Origin: JAZKHE01 sp040385525
GTDB lineage: Bacteria > Bacteroidota > Bacteroidia > UBA4408
NCBI GenBank assembly: GCA_040385525.1
Contig: JAZKHE010000003.1
Location: 1 to 64,000 of the forward strand
Direction: 5' to 3'
Length of the DNA stretch: 64,000 nucleotides
Position numbers and translations under genes: made by a program. Position 1 is the stretch's first letter. Every line of letters starts with the position of its first letter. The notes below the pieces were generated by a model. The model saw only the letters and a program-made list of their open reading frames with translations, was not told where the DNA came from and did no database searches. Of this stretch, positions 1-9,250 are shown piece by piece.

Positions 1-108
1 TAAAAAGAAAACAAATAAATTTTCTTTAATTTTATCAAGGAGGTTCATTTATTTGATTTAATGAAGTTTGTTTAGCATTGCCGCTAATTTACATATTGTA
101 TTTCTATC

Positions 109-116
109 CAAATATA
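109..116 (-). promoter_or_regulatory. possible -7 promoter element
   Basis: Read on the minus strand this is TATATTTG, an exact match to the Bacteroidota -7 consensus TAnnTTTG. It would drive a leftward transcript whose gene lies beyond the left edge. A leader motif TTAGCGGCAAT follows about 20 nt downstream (87 to 77). No clear -33 element was identified. The stretch 1-142 holds no gene that I can see. Confidence 0.3.
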
Positions 117-142
117 GTATTTTTCAAATATAAATCATTACA

Positions 143-703
143 TTATTTAGTTATGCTCGGATTCAGTAATCCATAATGCACGGTATCTAAAAATTCGTTT
201 TTGTAAAAAAAGTTTTGTTTAAAGTGTGCTTCTTTTATAAAATTACTTTTTTGTAAAACTTTTTCGGAGGCAATATTTGCTGGGTCTATAACAGCTTCTA
301 TGCTGTGTAATTTCATGGTATCAAAACCATAATTAATACAAGTTGTAATGGCTTGGTGCATCAAACCTTTTCCTTGGTATTTGTAATGCAACATATAACC
401 AATTTCGGCACGGTGGTTTTCTTTTTGCATACGAACAAAACCTATTGAGCCTAATAATTCACCCGTGTTTTTTAATGTTATTGCCCACGAAATACTTTTG
501 TTTTCGGCTATTTCGTTATTCATTAAGTTTATTAAATCTTCTACATCTTTGTGTTGTGTTGCAACAGGGCGCGGTATAAAATGCATTAATTTTTCATTAC
601 TTCGCATTTCAAAAAAAGCAGACACATCGTTTAAACTAAATTGACGCAACAGTAAATTTTCTGTTTCTAAAATAGGGAAAGGATTAAAATTAACTGTTAG
701 CAT
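143..703 (-). CDS. GNAT N-acetyltransferase, RimJ/RimL type
   Basis: This 186-residue protein has the RimJ/RimL-type GNAT fold. It opens with the usual LLLRQFSLNDVSAFFE strand-helix. The acetyl-CoA pyrophosphate loop is visible as YQGKGLMHQAI in the middle, and IDPANIASEKVLQKSNF is the typical late motif. Members acetylate protein N-termini, ribosomal proteins or small amines; the substrate here cannot be told. It starts with ATG and lies 5 nt downstream of the preceding minus-strand gene, so it is probably the last gene of a four-gene operon beginning with the helicase at 3918. A metabolite-detoxifying acetyltransferase is equally possible. Confidence 0.85.
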   Translation of the reverse strand: MLTVNFNPFPILETENLLLRQFSLNDVSAFFEMRSNEKLMHFIPRPVATQHKDVEDLINLMNNEIAENKSISWAITLKNTGELLGSIGFVRMQKENHRAEIGYMLHYKYQGKGLMHQAITTCINYGFDTMKLHSIEAVIDPANIASEKVLQKSNFIKEAHFKQNFFYKNEFLDTVHYGLLNPSITK

Positions 704-708
704 AATGA

Positions 709-1155
709 TTAAATTTTACTTTCTTCTGGCTCAAAGGGATCATTACTGAAGTGTTTTTTCTTAAACTCATAAATTTCATTTACCAAATCTTCTTTTCTTG
801 AAAAGGAATTATATGCATGTTTAAACCATAATGAAAACTCTAAAGAAAGTAAATCTGCAACTGCTTCTCGTGTTTTTTTTCTTGGTAATTTATATATAAC
901 TGTTCTTGTTAGTAATTCATATTTTTTTGGATTCTCATTTAGACTTTCTGTTTGCACAGGATCATATCTATTAAATATCTCTTGAAGTTTGTCAAAATTA
1001 ATTCCAGTGATTTTTCTTAAAGTTGTTATGTCTGGAATATCTTTATGAAAAATATACCTCTTGTTAATCATCAACATATCAGAATTATCTGCTATTTGAG
1101 ATTTTTTTTCTTTTTGAAAAGATTTAAAGACAAACTTAAAAACATCAAAAATCAT
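709..1155 (-). CDS. hypothetical protein
   Basis: I do not recognise this 148-residue protein. It has no signal peptide or membrane segment. It looks mostly helical and charged, with a Lys-rich N-terminus (FQKEKKSQ) and an acidic C-terminus (DPFEPEESKI). It sits between the TPR lipoprotein gene (14 nt upstream) and the GNAT gene (5 nt downstream) on the same strand, so it is probably co-transcribed with them. Codon use resembles its neighbours and the ATG start is unambiguous. Its reality rests on length, tight packing and composition, not on homology. Confidence 0.65.
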   Translation of the reverse strand: MIFDVFKFVFKSFQKEKKSQIADNSDMLMINKRYIFHKDIPDITTLRKITGINFDKLQEIFNRYDPVQTESLNENPKKYELLTRTVIYKLPRKKTREAVADLLSLEFSLWFKHAYNSFSRKEDLVNEIYEFKKKHFSNDPFEPEESKI

Positions 1156-1169
1156 ATTGTTTCTGTTTT

Positions 1170-1976
1170 TTATTTACAAAATTGTTGTATTAAATCGTAA
1201 GCTTCCATTTCGCCTAATTCGCCTGCTTTGCTAAGGTCGGCACAGCCTTCTAATTTTTTGCCTTGCTCGCACAACAATACTCCGCGAGCTAAATAAGTAG
1301 GCGCGTATTCAGCATCTAACGCTAAGGACTTGTTGTAGCATACAATAGCTAAACTATCGTTGCTTAGTTGGTCGCAAGTAAATCCCATGTTTTTATAAAA
1401 CTCTGCGTCTTCGTAACCCAATTCTTTTGCAGCGTAAAAATCTTGCAAAGCTTTTTCAAAGTTTTGCATTCTTCCATACGCCGAACCTCTATTGTGTAGC
1501 GCTAATCCACTTTTTGGATCAATTTTTAAAGCAGAGTTATAATCTGCAATTTCGCCCAACTCATCGCCTAAGTTTCCTTTTAATACACCACGATTAATAT
1601 AACCATCAACATCGTTCGGCATCAACTTTATGTAGGCATTGTAGTTTAGCATTTCGTTTTGATAATCTTTTAATTCGCCATAGGTTATTCCACGATTATA
1701 GTAAGCAGAATAAAACTTAGGATTTAGTTCAATGCAATTGTCGTAATCGGCTAAAGCGCTATTAAAATCGTTGAGTTCGAAAAATGTTTTGGCGCGTAAA
1801 AAATAGATGCTATCGTTGTTTTTATTATTTTCTATAGCTGTGTTAAGTAACATTAACGCATCAGAAAATTCTTCTTTTTCGAAATGAGTTTTTGCTTTTT
1901 CGTACAATTCTTTTTCTTTGTTCATTGAACAAGAAAATAAAACAAGCGTAAACAAAATCAATAAATAGTTTCTCAT
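1170..1976 (-). CDS. TPR-repeat lipoprotein
   Basis: This 268-residue protein has a short hydrophobic leader ending in a lipobox-like LVLFSC (Cys about residue 16), so it should be an outer- or inner-membrane lipoprotein. The rest is about six tetratricopeptide repeats of roughly 34 residues, with the usual pattern (for example YYNRGITYGELKDYQNE and ALHNRGSAYGRMQNFEKAL). TPR solenoids are protein-binding scaffolds; no catalytic domain is present. The start codon lies 1 nt after the stop of the helicase gene, which suggests translational coupling. A partner cannot be inferred. Confidence 0.85.
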   Translation of the reverse strand: MRNYLLILFTLVLFSCSMNKEKELYEKAKTHFEKEEFSDALMLLNTAIENNKNNDSIYFLRAKTFFELNDFNSALADYDNCIELNPKFYSAYYNRGITYGELKDYQNEMLNYNAYIKLMPNDVDGYINRGVLKGNLGDELGEIADYNSALKIDPKSGLALHNRGSAYGRMQNFEKALQDFYAAKELGYEDAEFYKNMGFTCDQLSNDSLAIVCYNKSLALDAEYAPTYLARGVLLCEQGKKLEGCADLSKAGELGEMEAYDLIQQFCK

Positions 1977-1977
1977 T

Positions 1978-3918
1978 TTATGTTTCTAAACTAATATATT
2001 CCCAAACACTTTTGTAAGCGTTAATTTTTTCGATGTAATTTAAGAATTTTTCGTAAAACGGATGACTACCCAAGGTTGCGCTATCGCCAATTACTACTAA
2101 TTTCTTTTTAGCACGCGTAAGTGCAACGTTCATACGGCGAGTATCGCTCAAAAAACCAATTTCGTTTTTATCATTACTACGCACCATGCTTATGTAAATT
2201 ATATCGCGCTCTTGCCCTTGAAAACCATCAATCGTTTTTATTTTAATGTTTTGTAAAAAGTCTTTGTCAAAAATGTTTTCTTTTAAAATTTCGTCTAATA
2301 AAATAATTTGTTCTTTGTAAGGCGAAATAATTCCTATGCTCAATTTATTGTAATCGGCATTGTGTTTTATGTATCCTTGCAAAACTAAATTTAAGTGTTT
2401 AACCAATATCAACGCTTCATCTCTGTTAGATACACTCATCGTTTCGTGATTGAGTGTTTCGTTGTAGCCACTACCAGCAGTGTCAATAAATTCAACTGGC
2501 GTATTTAATAACGTATTGTCGCTATCTGAATTTAACACATGCATTTTATTTTTTATATCGGCAACTAAATTACCTTCGTAAAACTGCTGATTAGAAAACT
2601 GCATAATGTCTTGATGCATTCGGTATTGTGTGGTTAGCATTACAGAAACATTGGGAATATCAACAGCTTTTTCAAAAAGTGTAACAGCTAAACCTGCTGC
2701 TTCGGCATTTTTTGATTTTACAGTAGGAGCTAACTGATGGTGGTCGCCAGCCATAATTACTCTATTAGCTTTGCTAATCGGAATCCACGTTGCAGGCTCT
2801 AAGGCTTGTGCGGCTTCGTCGATAAAAACGGTTTCAAAATGTTTCTTTTTTAAATAACGATTGTTAGCACCAACCAAAGTGCAGGTTATTACTTGCGCTT
2901 TATCGAGTTGTTCGTATAAAATATAATCTTCTAATAGTTTGGCTTCGCCTAAAATTTTGCGTGCTTCTAAATACAATAACTGTTTTTGCTGACGCTCTCT
3001 AAAACCAAAATTACGTTTGTATTTTGATGCCATTCTAAAAAACTCTTCTGCATTTTTGCGATAGTTTTTTAAATCTTTGTACATCTCATGCGCCATAATT
3101 TTAGCATCGAGCGTACTGTTTAATAAGTTTTCGGATACACGTGCAGGATTACCAATTCGAATAACATTTACGTTGCGTTGGGCTAATTTTTCGGTAAGCA
3201 CATCTACAGCGGTATTACTTGGCGAACAAACTAAAACCTGTTTTTCTGTTTTTAGTGTTTCAATAATGGCTTCAATAAAAGTGGTTGTTTTGCCTGTGCC
3301 AGGAGGGCCGTGAACGATAGCGATATCTTTTGCAGAAACAATTTTTTCTAATGCTTGTTGTTGCGATGTATTTAGTTTTGAATTTTCGAAATGAATTTTT
3401 TCTTTACTATACTCTGGTGCATTTCCTTCGTAAATTATATCACGAATTTCTGCTAATCGTGTATGCTTTGCTTTTATAACTTCTTGCAAAGCATTATCCA
3501 TTTCTTTGTAACTATTTTCGTCGAATTGCAGGTTAATTCCCAGTTTTCCATCGTCAGCCCAATCTGGTAATTCATCAACCGTTAACGAAATTTTCATTTT
3601 GTTTTTGTTCAAACTTTTAATGGTTCCGTTAAGCGGTGTTTCGTCAGGATAGGCGTTACTAAAAAAACTTACATTTTTACCACCATTAAAATGATGTGGC
3701 TCAGATAAATTATTGGTGCGTTCTATTTCAATAATTAAATAGTCGCCAAAACCAATTTCGGTTGAATTGATAACGATAGGATACCAAGTATAACCATGTT
3801 TTTTGCGTTGATCGATATTGCTGCGTAAAAATTGATCTTGATAAATTTTAAAATCTTCATCGCGTTCTATTTTTACGAGTTTACGTAGTTGGTCTAATTT
3901 TTCGGTAGAATTTAGCAA
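1978..3918 (-). CDS. SF1 DNA/RNA helicase, UPF1/IGHMBP2-like
   Basis: This 646-residue superfamily 1 helicase is of the UPF1/IGHMBP2/Sen1 type (AAA_11 plus AAA_12 modules). The Walker A motif GPPGTGKTT is at residues 204-212. Motif II reads FIDEAAQALEP, motif III MAGDHHQLAP, motif V TIDGFQGQERDII and motif VI NVALTRAKKKLVVIGD. An N-terminal beta-rich region of about 180 residues precedes the motor, as in IGHMBP2-like proteins. It should unwind nucleic acid 5' to 3' using ATP; the biological substrate in bacteria is not settled. The only usable start is TTG at 3918, as no ATG lies near the conserved N-terminus. It is first in the operon running to 143. Confidence 0.9.
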   Translation of the reverse strand: MLNSTEKLDQLRKLVKIERDEDFKIYQDQFLRSNIDQRKKHGYTWYPIVINSTEIGFGDYLIIEIERTNNLSEPHHFNGGKNVSFFSNAYPDETPLNGTIKSLNKNKMKISLTVDELPDWADDGKLGINLQFDENSYKEMDNALQEVIKAKHTRLAEIRDIIYEGNAPEYSKEKIHFENSKLNTSQQQALEKIVSAKDIAIVHGPPGTGKTTTFIEAIIETLKTEKQVLVCSPSNTAVDVLTEKLAQRNVNVIRIGNPARVSENLLNSTLDAKIMAHEMYKDLKNYRKNAEEFFRMASKYKRNFGFRERQQKQLLYLEARKILGEAKLLEDYILYEQLDKAQVITCTLVGANNRYLKKKHFETVFIDEAAQALEPATWIPISKANRVIMAGDHHQLAPTVKSKNAEAAGLAVTLFEKAVDIPNVSVMLTTQYRMHQDIMQFSNQQFYEGNLVADIKNKMHVLNSDSDNTLLNTPVEFIDTAGSGYNETLNHETMSVSNRDEALILVKHLNLVLQGYIKHNADYNKLSIGIISPYKEQIILLDEILKENIFDKDFLQNIKIKTIDGFQGQERDIIYISMVRSNDKNEIGFLSDTRRMNVALTRAKKKLVVIGDSATLGSHPFYEKFLNYIEKINAYKSVWEYISLET

Positions 3919-3988
3919 GAGTATTATTTTTATTACAAAGTAACAATTTTTTTGATTGATTTTAAAACGAATGAATTGCCTATAAATA

Positions 3989-4024
3989 AAAAGACTGCTC
4001 TGTTTTAAACAAGAGCAGTCTTTT
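3989..4024 (-). terminator. Rho-independent terminator
   Basis: A 13-bp perfect stem (AAAAGACTGCTCT at 3989-4001 with AGAGCAGTCTTTT at 4012-4024) has a 10-nt loop and flanking A/T tracts. It lies 17 nt past the stop of the T9SS cargo gene at 4042 and probably ends that transcript before the helicase operon. Confidence 0.85.
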
Positions 4025-4041
4025 ATAGAAGTTTAGTAAAA

Positions 4042-7000
4042 CTATTGCTTTATTATTTTAGTTCTGTAATTGGTATTTTTATTTCTAAGTTCAATTAAAT
4101 AAACACCAATTGGCATTTCGCTAAAATCTATTTCTGTATTCGCATCATTATTTATTTTACTAGAATAAACTGTAACACCTGCAATTGTTGTTATTGTAAC
4201 TTCATCAATAGCTAAAGCGTTAGATATTGTTAATTTGTTGTGCACAGGGTTTGGATAGATACTTATATTGCTGTTTTTAAATGTAGCAATACCAACAATA
4301 GCTGGTGCTGTAGTTGGGTTTGTAAATACTTTATTTGAATCAACATAGTAATCCAAATTAATCCAGTTTTCAGTACCTGCTAACGAAATAGTATGGCTCG
4401 AAACCATTCCAGAACCAGGAATATCAACTAAAACAGTGTAGTTACCATCAGAAACATTTGAAAATTGATAGTTACCATTGCTACCAGTTTGTGTATTGGC
4501 TATAATAATTCCTCCTGGGTTTTGTTCTAACGATACATCAACACCTGGAATTGGATCGCCTAATGCATCCGTTTTTCCACTTCCAAAATTTGGCCCTCTA
4601 GCAACTGTTCCGCTAATAACACCACTACCAGCAGTTAAACTGCTAAGTGTTGTTGTTTCAATTGTAAATGTTTGAGTTGAAGAACAATCCATTGTAAAGG
4701 CTGTTGCATCTTGCCAAAAACTTACACTGCCGTTGTATGCTCCACTATTACCAGTAATTGCTGGCTGAGCAAGAATAAGATAATTGCCAGGAGCAACATT
4801 ATTAAATACAAATGAATTGGTAGCCGTTTGTGTAAATGTTTGAATAGTATTCATTAAAAATGTGTTGTTGTATTCTAATAAATATACAGTTCCATTTGTA
4901 ATTGCGCTACCGTTTGCATTAACAACACCAGTTATTTGCGAACCATCTTCTACAAAAATAGTTTCAGAACTGGAGTTAAAACAACCATTCCCATCTGTGT
5001 AGCCATAAGTAACAGTTTGGTTTCCGCTTAAGGCACTTGTTTGTAAAACACCAGCTATAACGTTAGCTCCTGTAAATATACCTCCTGCTGGCATTCCGCC
5101 TGTAAGAGTGTAAGTAGAAACACTAAAACAAACAGGACTAAATGTGCTAATAATAGAAACCGATGGAAGTGCATTAGCTGTAATTTGTATATCGTCAACA
5201 GAAGTAGAACAAGGCGCAGCTGTAGTTGTTGTCCATCTATATGTGTTAGTGCCTGGCGTAATACCAGTTACTGATGTGCTAGGATTTGAAGGAGCTGTAA
5301 TACTTCCAGTACCAGAGATAAGACTCCAAGAGCCTGTACCAACTGTTGGTGTGTTTGCTGTTAAAACAACTGAAGAGCCACATATTGATTGATCTGAGCC
5401 TGCCATAGCGATAGTTGGTGCATTGGTTACAGTTTGAGTAATTAGTGCAGAGTTTATACAACCTTGAGCATTAGAACCATGCACTGTAAAAACACCACTA
5501 ACACCAGGACTTAAAACATAATTTGAACTAACAGGTCCGCCATCCCAATTGTAACTAGTACCACCACTTGCCATTAATGTAGCTGACGTAGAAGAACACG
5601 AAGGGTTTGAAGTTGAGCTTATATTAATTACTGGATTGTTAGTAGCATGTGCATTTACATTTATGTTAATTGCATTGTTAGATAAATTATTATCCGAATT
5701 TTCAGTATAATCTACTGCAGCGTAAAAAGAAAATGTTTGAGTTAATGATGAAGTTAAGCTTCCATTTATTGTTAACGTTCTTGTTACTCCAGATGCAAGC
5801 GAAGGTAAATTCCATATTCCTGTTGATGCCGTGTAAGTTCCTAATGAAGTGCTAGAACTCGAGTAATTAAATTGGTTAGGGATTGCCGTTTTTATTACAA
5901 CATTATTAGCGGTAATAGGCCCGTTGTTTGTAACAGTAATTGTTGTAACAAAATTACTTCCTATACATAAATTAGATTTGTTATTAATATTAACCGCTAA
6001 ATCAGAAACAAAAGCATTTTCGTAACCAAAATTAACTACTCTATTATTTCCGTTGTCAGCAATAAAAGCTCTACCATACATGTCGCAAGCAATTCCATTA
6101 GGAAACGTTAAACCACTAACATCTGTATTTGTTAGTGCAGTAGTAAAATCAACTTGACCTAAAACAAAATCTGCGCTTGCAGAATTTATTGTTGGTACTG
6201 AGTTAAAACCTAAAACACGATTATTATTTCTATCGCAAATAAATAATTTTCCATCAGGAGTGTAAGCTAATCCTGTGGGTGTATTTAAATCGTTTGAAGT
6301 AGTTCCCATACTATTAGTTCCTATAAAATTTTCAGCTGTTGGACCGATAATTGATAAATCACTATCATCAAATATTAATATACGATGATTGAATTGATCT
6401 GAAACAAGTAATTTACCTTCTTTGGTAACTATGCAATTAGATGGATAGCTAAAATTACTTAAAGAAGAACCAGAATTTCCTATAGCAAAATTATTTTGCC
6501 CAATTACATTGTCTGCTAATGCATTATTATTTGTAGGAATTGAATTATAAACTAAAACTCTATTATTGCCTGTATCACATATAATTAATTTACCATCTGC
6601 AGTTACAAACACACCAGTTGGTTGGTTTAAGGTAGATTGACTTACTCCAAAAGAATTTGTTGTAAAATCGACTTGACCAATTACAACATTAGCAAGCTGA
6701 CCATTTGATGAAGGAGTATCAAAAATTAAAACTCTGTTATTGTCACTATCGGCTACAATTAATTTATTTCCATCAGGAGTAAAACAAAGTCCGCCAATAC
6801 CAGTATTTAAAGTGCCTTGCGAGCAACCTGTGGAAGAATTAAATAAACTAACTTGACCAATAACTAAATCGGCAGCTTGTCCTGCTGTAGTTGGTAAACT
6901 ATTCCAAATTAAAACTCTTGCGTTCATAGCTACAGCCAAAACTCCTTTAGAGCTAATAGCCACTGCTGTTGGACTTTCCATCTCAGTAGGCGAAACTCCA

Positions 7001-7128
7001 ACTCCTGAAGATGCAAAATTCGTTTGACCCAAAACATTGTTGGCACTTTCGCCATTAAGAAATGATTGTTGTGCGTTTACTGAGATTGCAAATAGTAAGC
7101 AAACTAAAATTAAAATTGATTTTTTCAT
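4042..7128 (-). CDS. T9SS-secreted NHL-repeat protein with sorting domain
   Basis: This is a 1028-residue exported protein. A signal peptide (about 1-20, ending SVNAQ) is followed by five or six NHL-type beta-propeller repeats (about 30-370; recurring DNNRVLIF, GNNRVLVY, NNNRVLGF) each joined to an ADxVIGQ element. Next come a DUF11-like conserved repeat (about 375-490, VTVTNNGPITANNVV), Ig-like segments (about 490-740) and a carboxypeptidase/Cna-B-like domain (about 830-930). The last 75 residues are a type A T9SS sorting domain (NISIYPNPVHNKLTISN, then GVYLIELRN). It should cross the outer membrane through T9SS and be anchored or released. It is monocistronic and followed by a strong terminator. 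No enzymatic domain is seen, so adhesion or matrix binding is only a guess. Confidence 0.9.
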   Translation of the reverse strand: MKKSILILVCLLFAISVNAQQSFLNGESANNVLGQTNFASSGVGVSPTEMESPTAVAISSKGVLAVAMNARVLIWNSLPTTAGQAADLVIGQVSLFNSSTGCSQGTLNTGIGGLCFTPDGNKLIVADSDNNRVLIFDTPSSNGQLANVVIGQVDFTTNSFGVSQSTLNQPTGVFVTADGKLIICDTGNNRVLVYNSIPTNNNALADNVIGQNNFAIGNSGSSLSNFSYPSNCIVTKEGKLLVSDQFNHRILIFDDSDLSIIGPTAENFIGTNSMGTTSNDLNTPTGLAYTPDGKLFICDRNNNRVLGFNSVPTINSASADFVLGQVDFTTALTNTDVSGLTFPNGIACDMYGRAFIADNGNNRVVNFGYENAFVSDLAVNINNKSNLCIGSNFVTTITVTNNGPITANNVVIKTAIPNQFNYSSSSTSLGTYTASTGIWNLPSLASGVTRTLTINGSLTSSLTQTFSFYAAVDYTENSDNNLSNNAININVNAHATNNPVINISSTSNPSCSSTSATLMASGGTSYNWDGGPVSSNYVLSPGVSGVFTVHGSNAQGCINSALITQTVTNAPTIAMAGSDQSICGSSVVLTANTPTVGTGSWSLISGTGSITAPSNPSTSVTGITPGTNTYRWTTTTAAPCSTSVDDIQITANALPSVSIISTFSPVCFSVSTYTLTGGMPAGGIFTGANVIAGVLQTSALSGNQTVTYGYTDGNGCFNSSSETIFVEDGSQITGVVNANGSAITNGTVYLLEYNNTFLMNTIQTFTQTATNSFVFNNVAPGNYLILAQPAITGNSGAYNGSVSFWQDATAFTMDCSSTQTFTIETTTLSSLTAGSGVISGTVARGPNFGSGKTDALGDPIPGVDVSLEQNPGGIIIANTQTGSNGNYQFSNVSDGNYTVLVDIPGSGMVSSHTISLAGTENWINLDYYVDSNKVFTNPTTAPAIVGIATFKNSNISIYPNPVHNKLTISNALAIDEVTITTIAGVTVYSSKINNDANTEIDFSEMPIGVYLIELRNKNTNYRTKIIKQ

Positions 7129-7361
7129 TGGTCGATTGGTTTATAGCAAATATCTAAAAAAAAAACAAATTCACAAGCTGTTTTTTGTAATCACTTTTGT
7201 TAAATTATAATTTAATAATTTTAATATTCCATATAAAAATTGATGTTTTTGAGTGTTTGTAATTGGAAATGAAACGATTATCAACCAATAAATAAAATTC
7301 AATTTTACTATATGATTGTTTATGGTAATTTTTTTAGTGTAAATTAGTTTAAAATTTGGTT

Positions 7362-8204
7362 ATGATTTTAATAGCAGATAGCGGTTCTACTAAAACGGAT
7401 TGGCGTTTGATTGATGCTGACAAAAATATTCAGCAATTTAGTTGCGATGGAATTAGTCCGTATTTTTTGAACGAAGAACAAATTGTAAGTTTAATCGATA
7501 ATCAATTACAAGATAAATTTGATTTTAAAAAAATTGAAAAACTATTTTATTACGGCACTGGTTGTTCATCGCCAAAGCAAGTTGAGCTTGTAAAAAACGC
7601 ATTGCAAACTAATTTTAAAAATGCAAAAATAGAAGTTAATCACGATTTGTTAGCAGCGGCACGAGCAGTTTGTGGAAAGCAAAACGGAATGGCTGCAATT
7701 TTAGGAACAGGTTCAAACACTTGTGTTTTTAATGGAAATGAAATAACTCACAATCAATTTTCTGCTGGATTTATTTTGGGAGATGAAGGAAGTGGAGCAC
7801 ACATTGGAAAAACATTTATTCAAAATTTTTTGCGTGACGAACTTCCAAAAAATATTTTAATAAAATTTGAAACCGAATATAAATTAAGTAAATACGATAT
7901 AATTGAAAAGGTTTACAAACAGCCAACACCTAATCGTTTTTTAGCTTCGTTTGCAAAGTTTGTATTTCAAAATAAAGACGATAAATTTTTAAACGAAATG
8001 GTTAAAGATTGTTTTGTTCAATTTTTTAAAACTACCATTTGTAAGTATCCCGATTATAAAAAAATGGAATTGGGTTTTGTGGGTTCTATCGCCAATTATT
8101 ATCGCGAAATTATTATTGAAGTCGCCAATAGTTTTGAAGTGAAAATTTCTAAAATTATACCTTCGCCAATTGATGAATTAACGCAATATCATTCGCAACA
8201 TTAA
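7362..8204 (+). CDS. BadF/BadG-type ATPase, N-acetylglucosamine kinase-like
   Basis: This 280-residue sugar-kinase/Hsp70-fold protein belongs to the BadF/BadG/BcrA/BcrD family, and the Bacteroidota members resemble mammalian N-acetylglucosamine kinase. The phosphate-1 loop is ADSGSTKTDW near residue 4, and the later nucleotide-binding loops are AAILGTGSNTCVF and LGDEGSGAHIG. The likely reaction is ATP-dependent 6-phosphorylation of GlcNAc from peptidoglycan or chitin turnover. I chose ATG 7362 over the in-frame TTG at 7356 because the family starts directly before the ADSGSTKT loop. Substrate specificity is inferred from family only. Confidence 0.85.
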   Translation: MILIADSGSTKTDWRLIDADKNIQQFSCDGISPYFLNEEQIVSLIDNQLQDKFDFKKIEKLFYYGTGCSSPKQVELVKNALQTNFKNAKIEVNHDLLAAARAVCGKQNGMAAILGTGSNTCVFNGNEITHNQFSAGFILGDEGSGAHIGKTFIQNFLRDELPKNILIKFETEYKLSKYDIIEKVYKQPTPNRFLASFAKFVFQNKDDKFLNEMVKDCFVQFFKTTICKYPDYKKMELGFVGSIANYYREIIIEVANSFEVKISKIIPSPIDELTQYHSQH

Positions 8205-8258
8205 TTTTTAATTGGCGAACTTATTGCAATTATTTGTGTTTAGTAAACAAAACATACA

Positions 8259-8696
8259 ATGGAAAATCCAATAGATAAAGATAAAGTAGCTGACTTACCA
8301 GGTTTGTTAGCGTACGCACATCATGTGGGAAGTGCCTTGATAAAACCCGAAGACAAAGGCAAAATTAAAAGCAGAGCATTAACTTCTATGCGTCAGCAAA
8401 CCGAAATGCAAGTAAATCAAGTTTACAAGCAAATGAAATTATTGCTCGACCAAATGAACGATATCAAAACGCGCGTAGAAATTTCGGAACAAATTTATAA
8501 TACCGAATTACCTTTTGAACCTATTGTTAGTCATGTTTATCATTTATATAGAAAAGACGATGGTAAAACAACGTTATCAATAATTGCACCTAACGAATGG
8601 GGCAGAGGTGGTTGCCCGTTTTCTGAACACGTTGCTACTGTTAAACTTTTAGCCGATCACACTTGGGATGTGCTGGAGTTAAATTCGCCAATTTAA
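8259..8696 (+). CDS. DUF2452 family protein
   Basis: This 145-residue cytoplasmic protein matches the DUF2452 family found in Bacteroidota and some eukaryotes. It opens with PIDKDKVADLPGLLAYAHHVGSA, a family hallmark, has an amphipathic helical middle (QTEMQVNQVYKQMKLLLDQ) and ends with the conserved aromatic-Gly segment IAPNEWGRG. Function is unknown. It lies 54 nt after the kinase gene and 11 nt before the thioesterase gene, on the same strand, so the three may form one transcript. No membrane or export signals are seen. Confidence 0.8.
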   Translation: MENPIDKDKVADLPGLLAYAHHVGSALIKPEDKGKIKSRALTSMRQQTEMQVNQVYKQMKLLLDQMNDIKTRVEISEQIYNTELPFEPIVSHVYHLYRKDDGKTTLSIIAPNEWGRGGCPFSEHVATVKLLADHTWDVLELNSPI

Positions 8697-8707
8697 TTTT
8701 TATAATT

Positions 8708-9136
8708 ATGTCTATTATCGATAAATACAACGAGTTTAATAATTTTGGCAGATTACTAGGAATGACTTTTACAATTCCAAAACCCGGACTTGTGCATTAT
8801 CATTTAACAATAAGCGAACAACATTTGGCAACTCCAATTGCTTCACACGGTGGCGTTATTTCAGCTATGATGGATGGTGTGTTGGGTATTCCTGCTTTAT
8901 CGCTTGCTATAGAACAAAACAAAGTTGTTTCTACAGTAGAATTTAAAATTAATTTTTTGTCGCCAGCATTATTAAACGATACTTTGTTAGGCATTGGAAA
9001 AGTAGAACAACAAGGAAACCGAATTATAATTTCGAGTGGCGATATTGTTTGCACCAACAGAGATAATGTTTTGATAGCCAAAGCAATGGGTACATTCAAT
9101 GCTTATCCAGCAGAAAAAGCAGGTTTCGTTATATAG
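8708..9136 (+). CDS. PaaI-like hotdog thioesterase
   Basis: This 142-residue hotdog-fold protein is of the PaaI/YbaW thioesterase superfamily. The central helix signature HGGVISAMMDGVLGIPALS carries the HGG and downstream Asp typical of the acyl-CoA thioesterase active site, followed by the strand VSTVEFKINFLSPAL. It would hydrolyse acyl- or aryl-CoA esters in the cytoplasm. ATG 8708 is preferred over an in-frame ATG at 8663, which would overlap the end of the DUF2452 gene and add 15 residues absent from the family. Confidence 0.85.
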   Translation: MSIIDKYNEFNNFGRLLGMTFTIPKPGLVHYHLTISEQHLATPIASHGGVISAMMDGVLGIPALSLAIEQNKVVSTVEFKINFLSPALLNDTLLGIGKVEQQGNRIIISSGDIVCTNRDNVLIAKAMGTFNAYPAEKAGFVI

Positions 9137-9250
9137 AAAACCTTTCGTGCCCAGTTTAGTTTATAAAAAGTTTTATTAGGATTGAATACTTTGCTTTATT
9201 ACTTTAGTAAAATAATGTAGACCTAATTCAAAAAAAGTGAAACTTAAAAT

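Noticed and set aside
90..130. Similarity of CCAAATATAGTATTTTT here to CCAAATATACTATTTTTT at 60930 as a dispersed repeat
   Set aside because: Most of the match is the shared promoter -7 element plus A/T-rich sequence, so common promoter structure explains it better than a mobile repeat.
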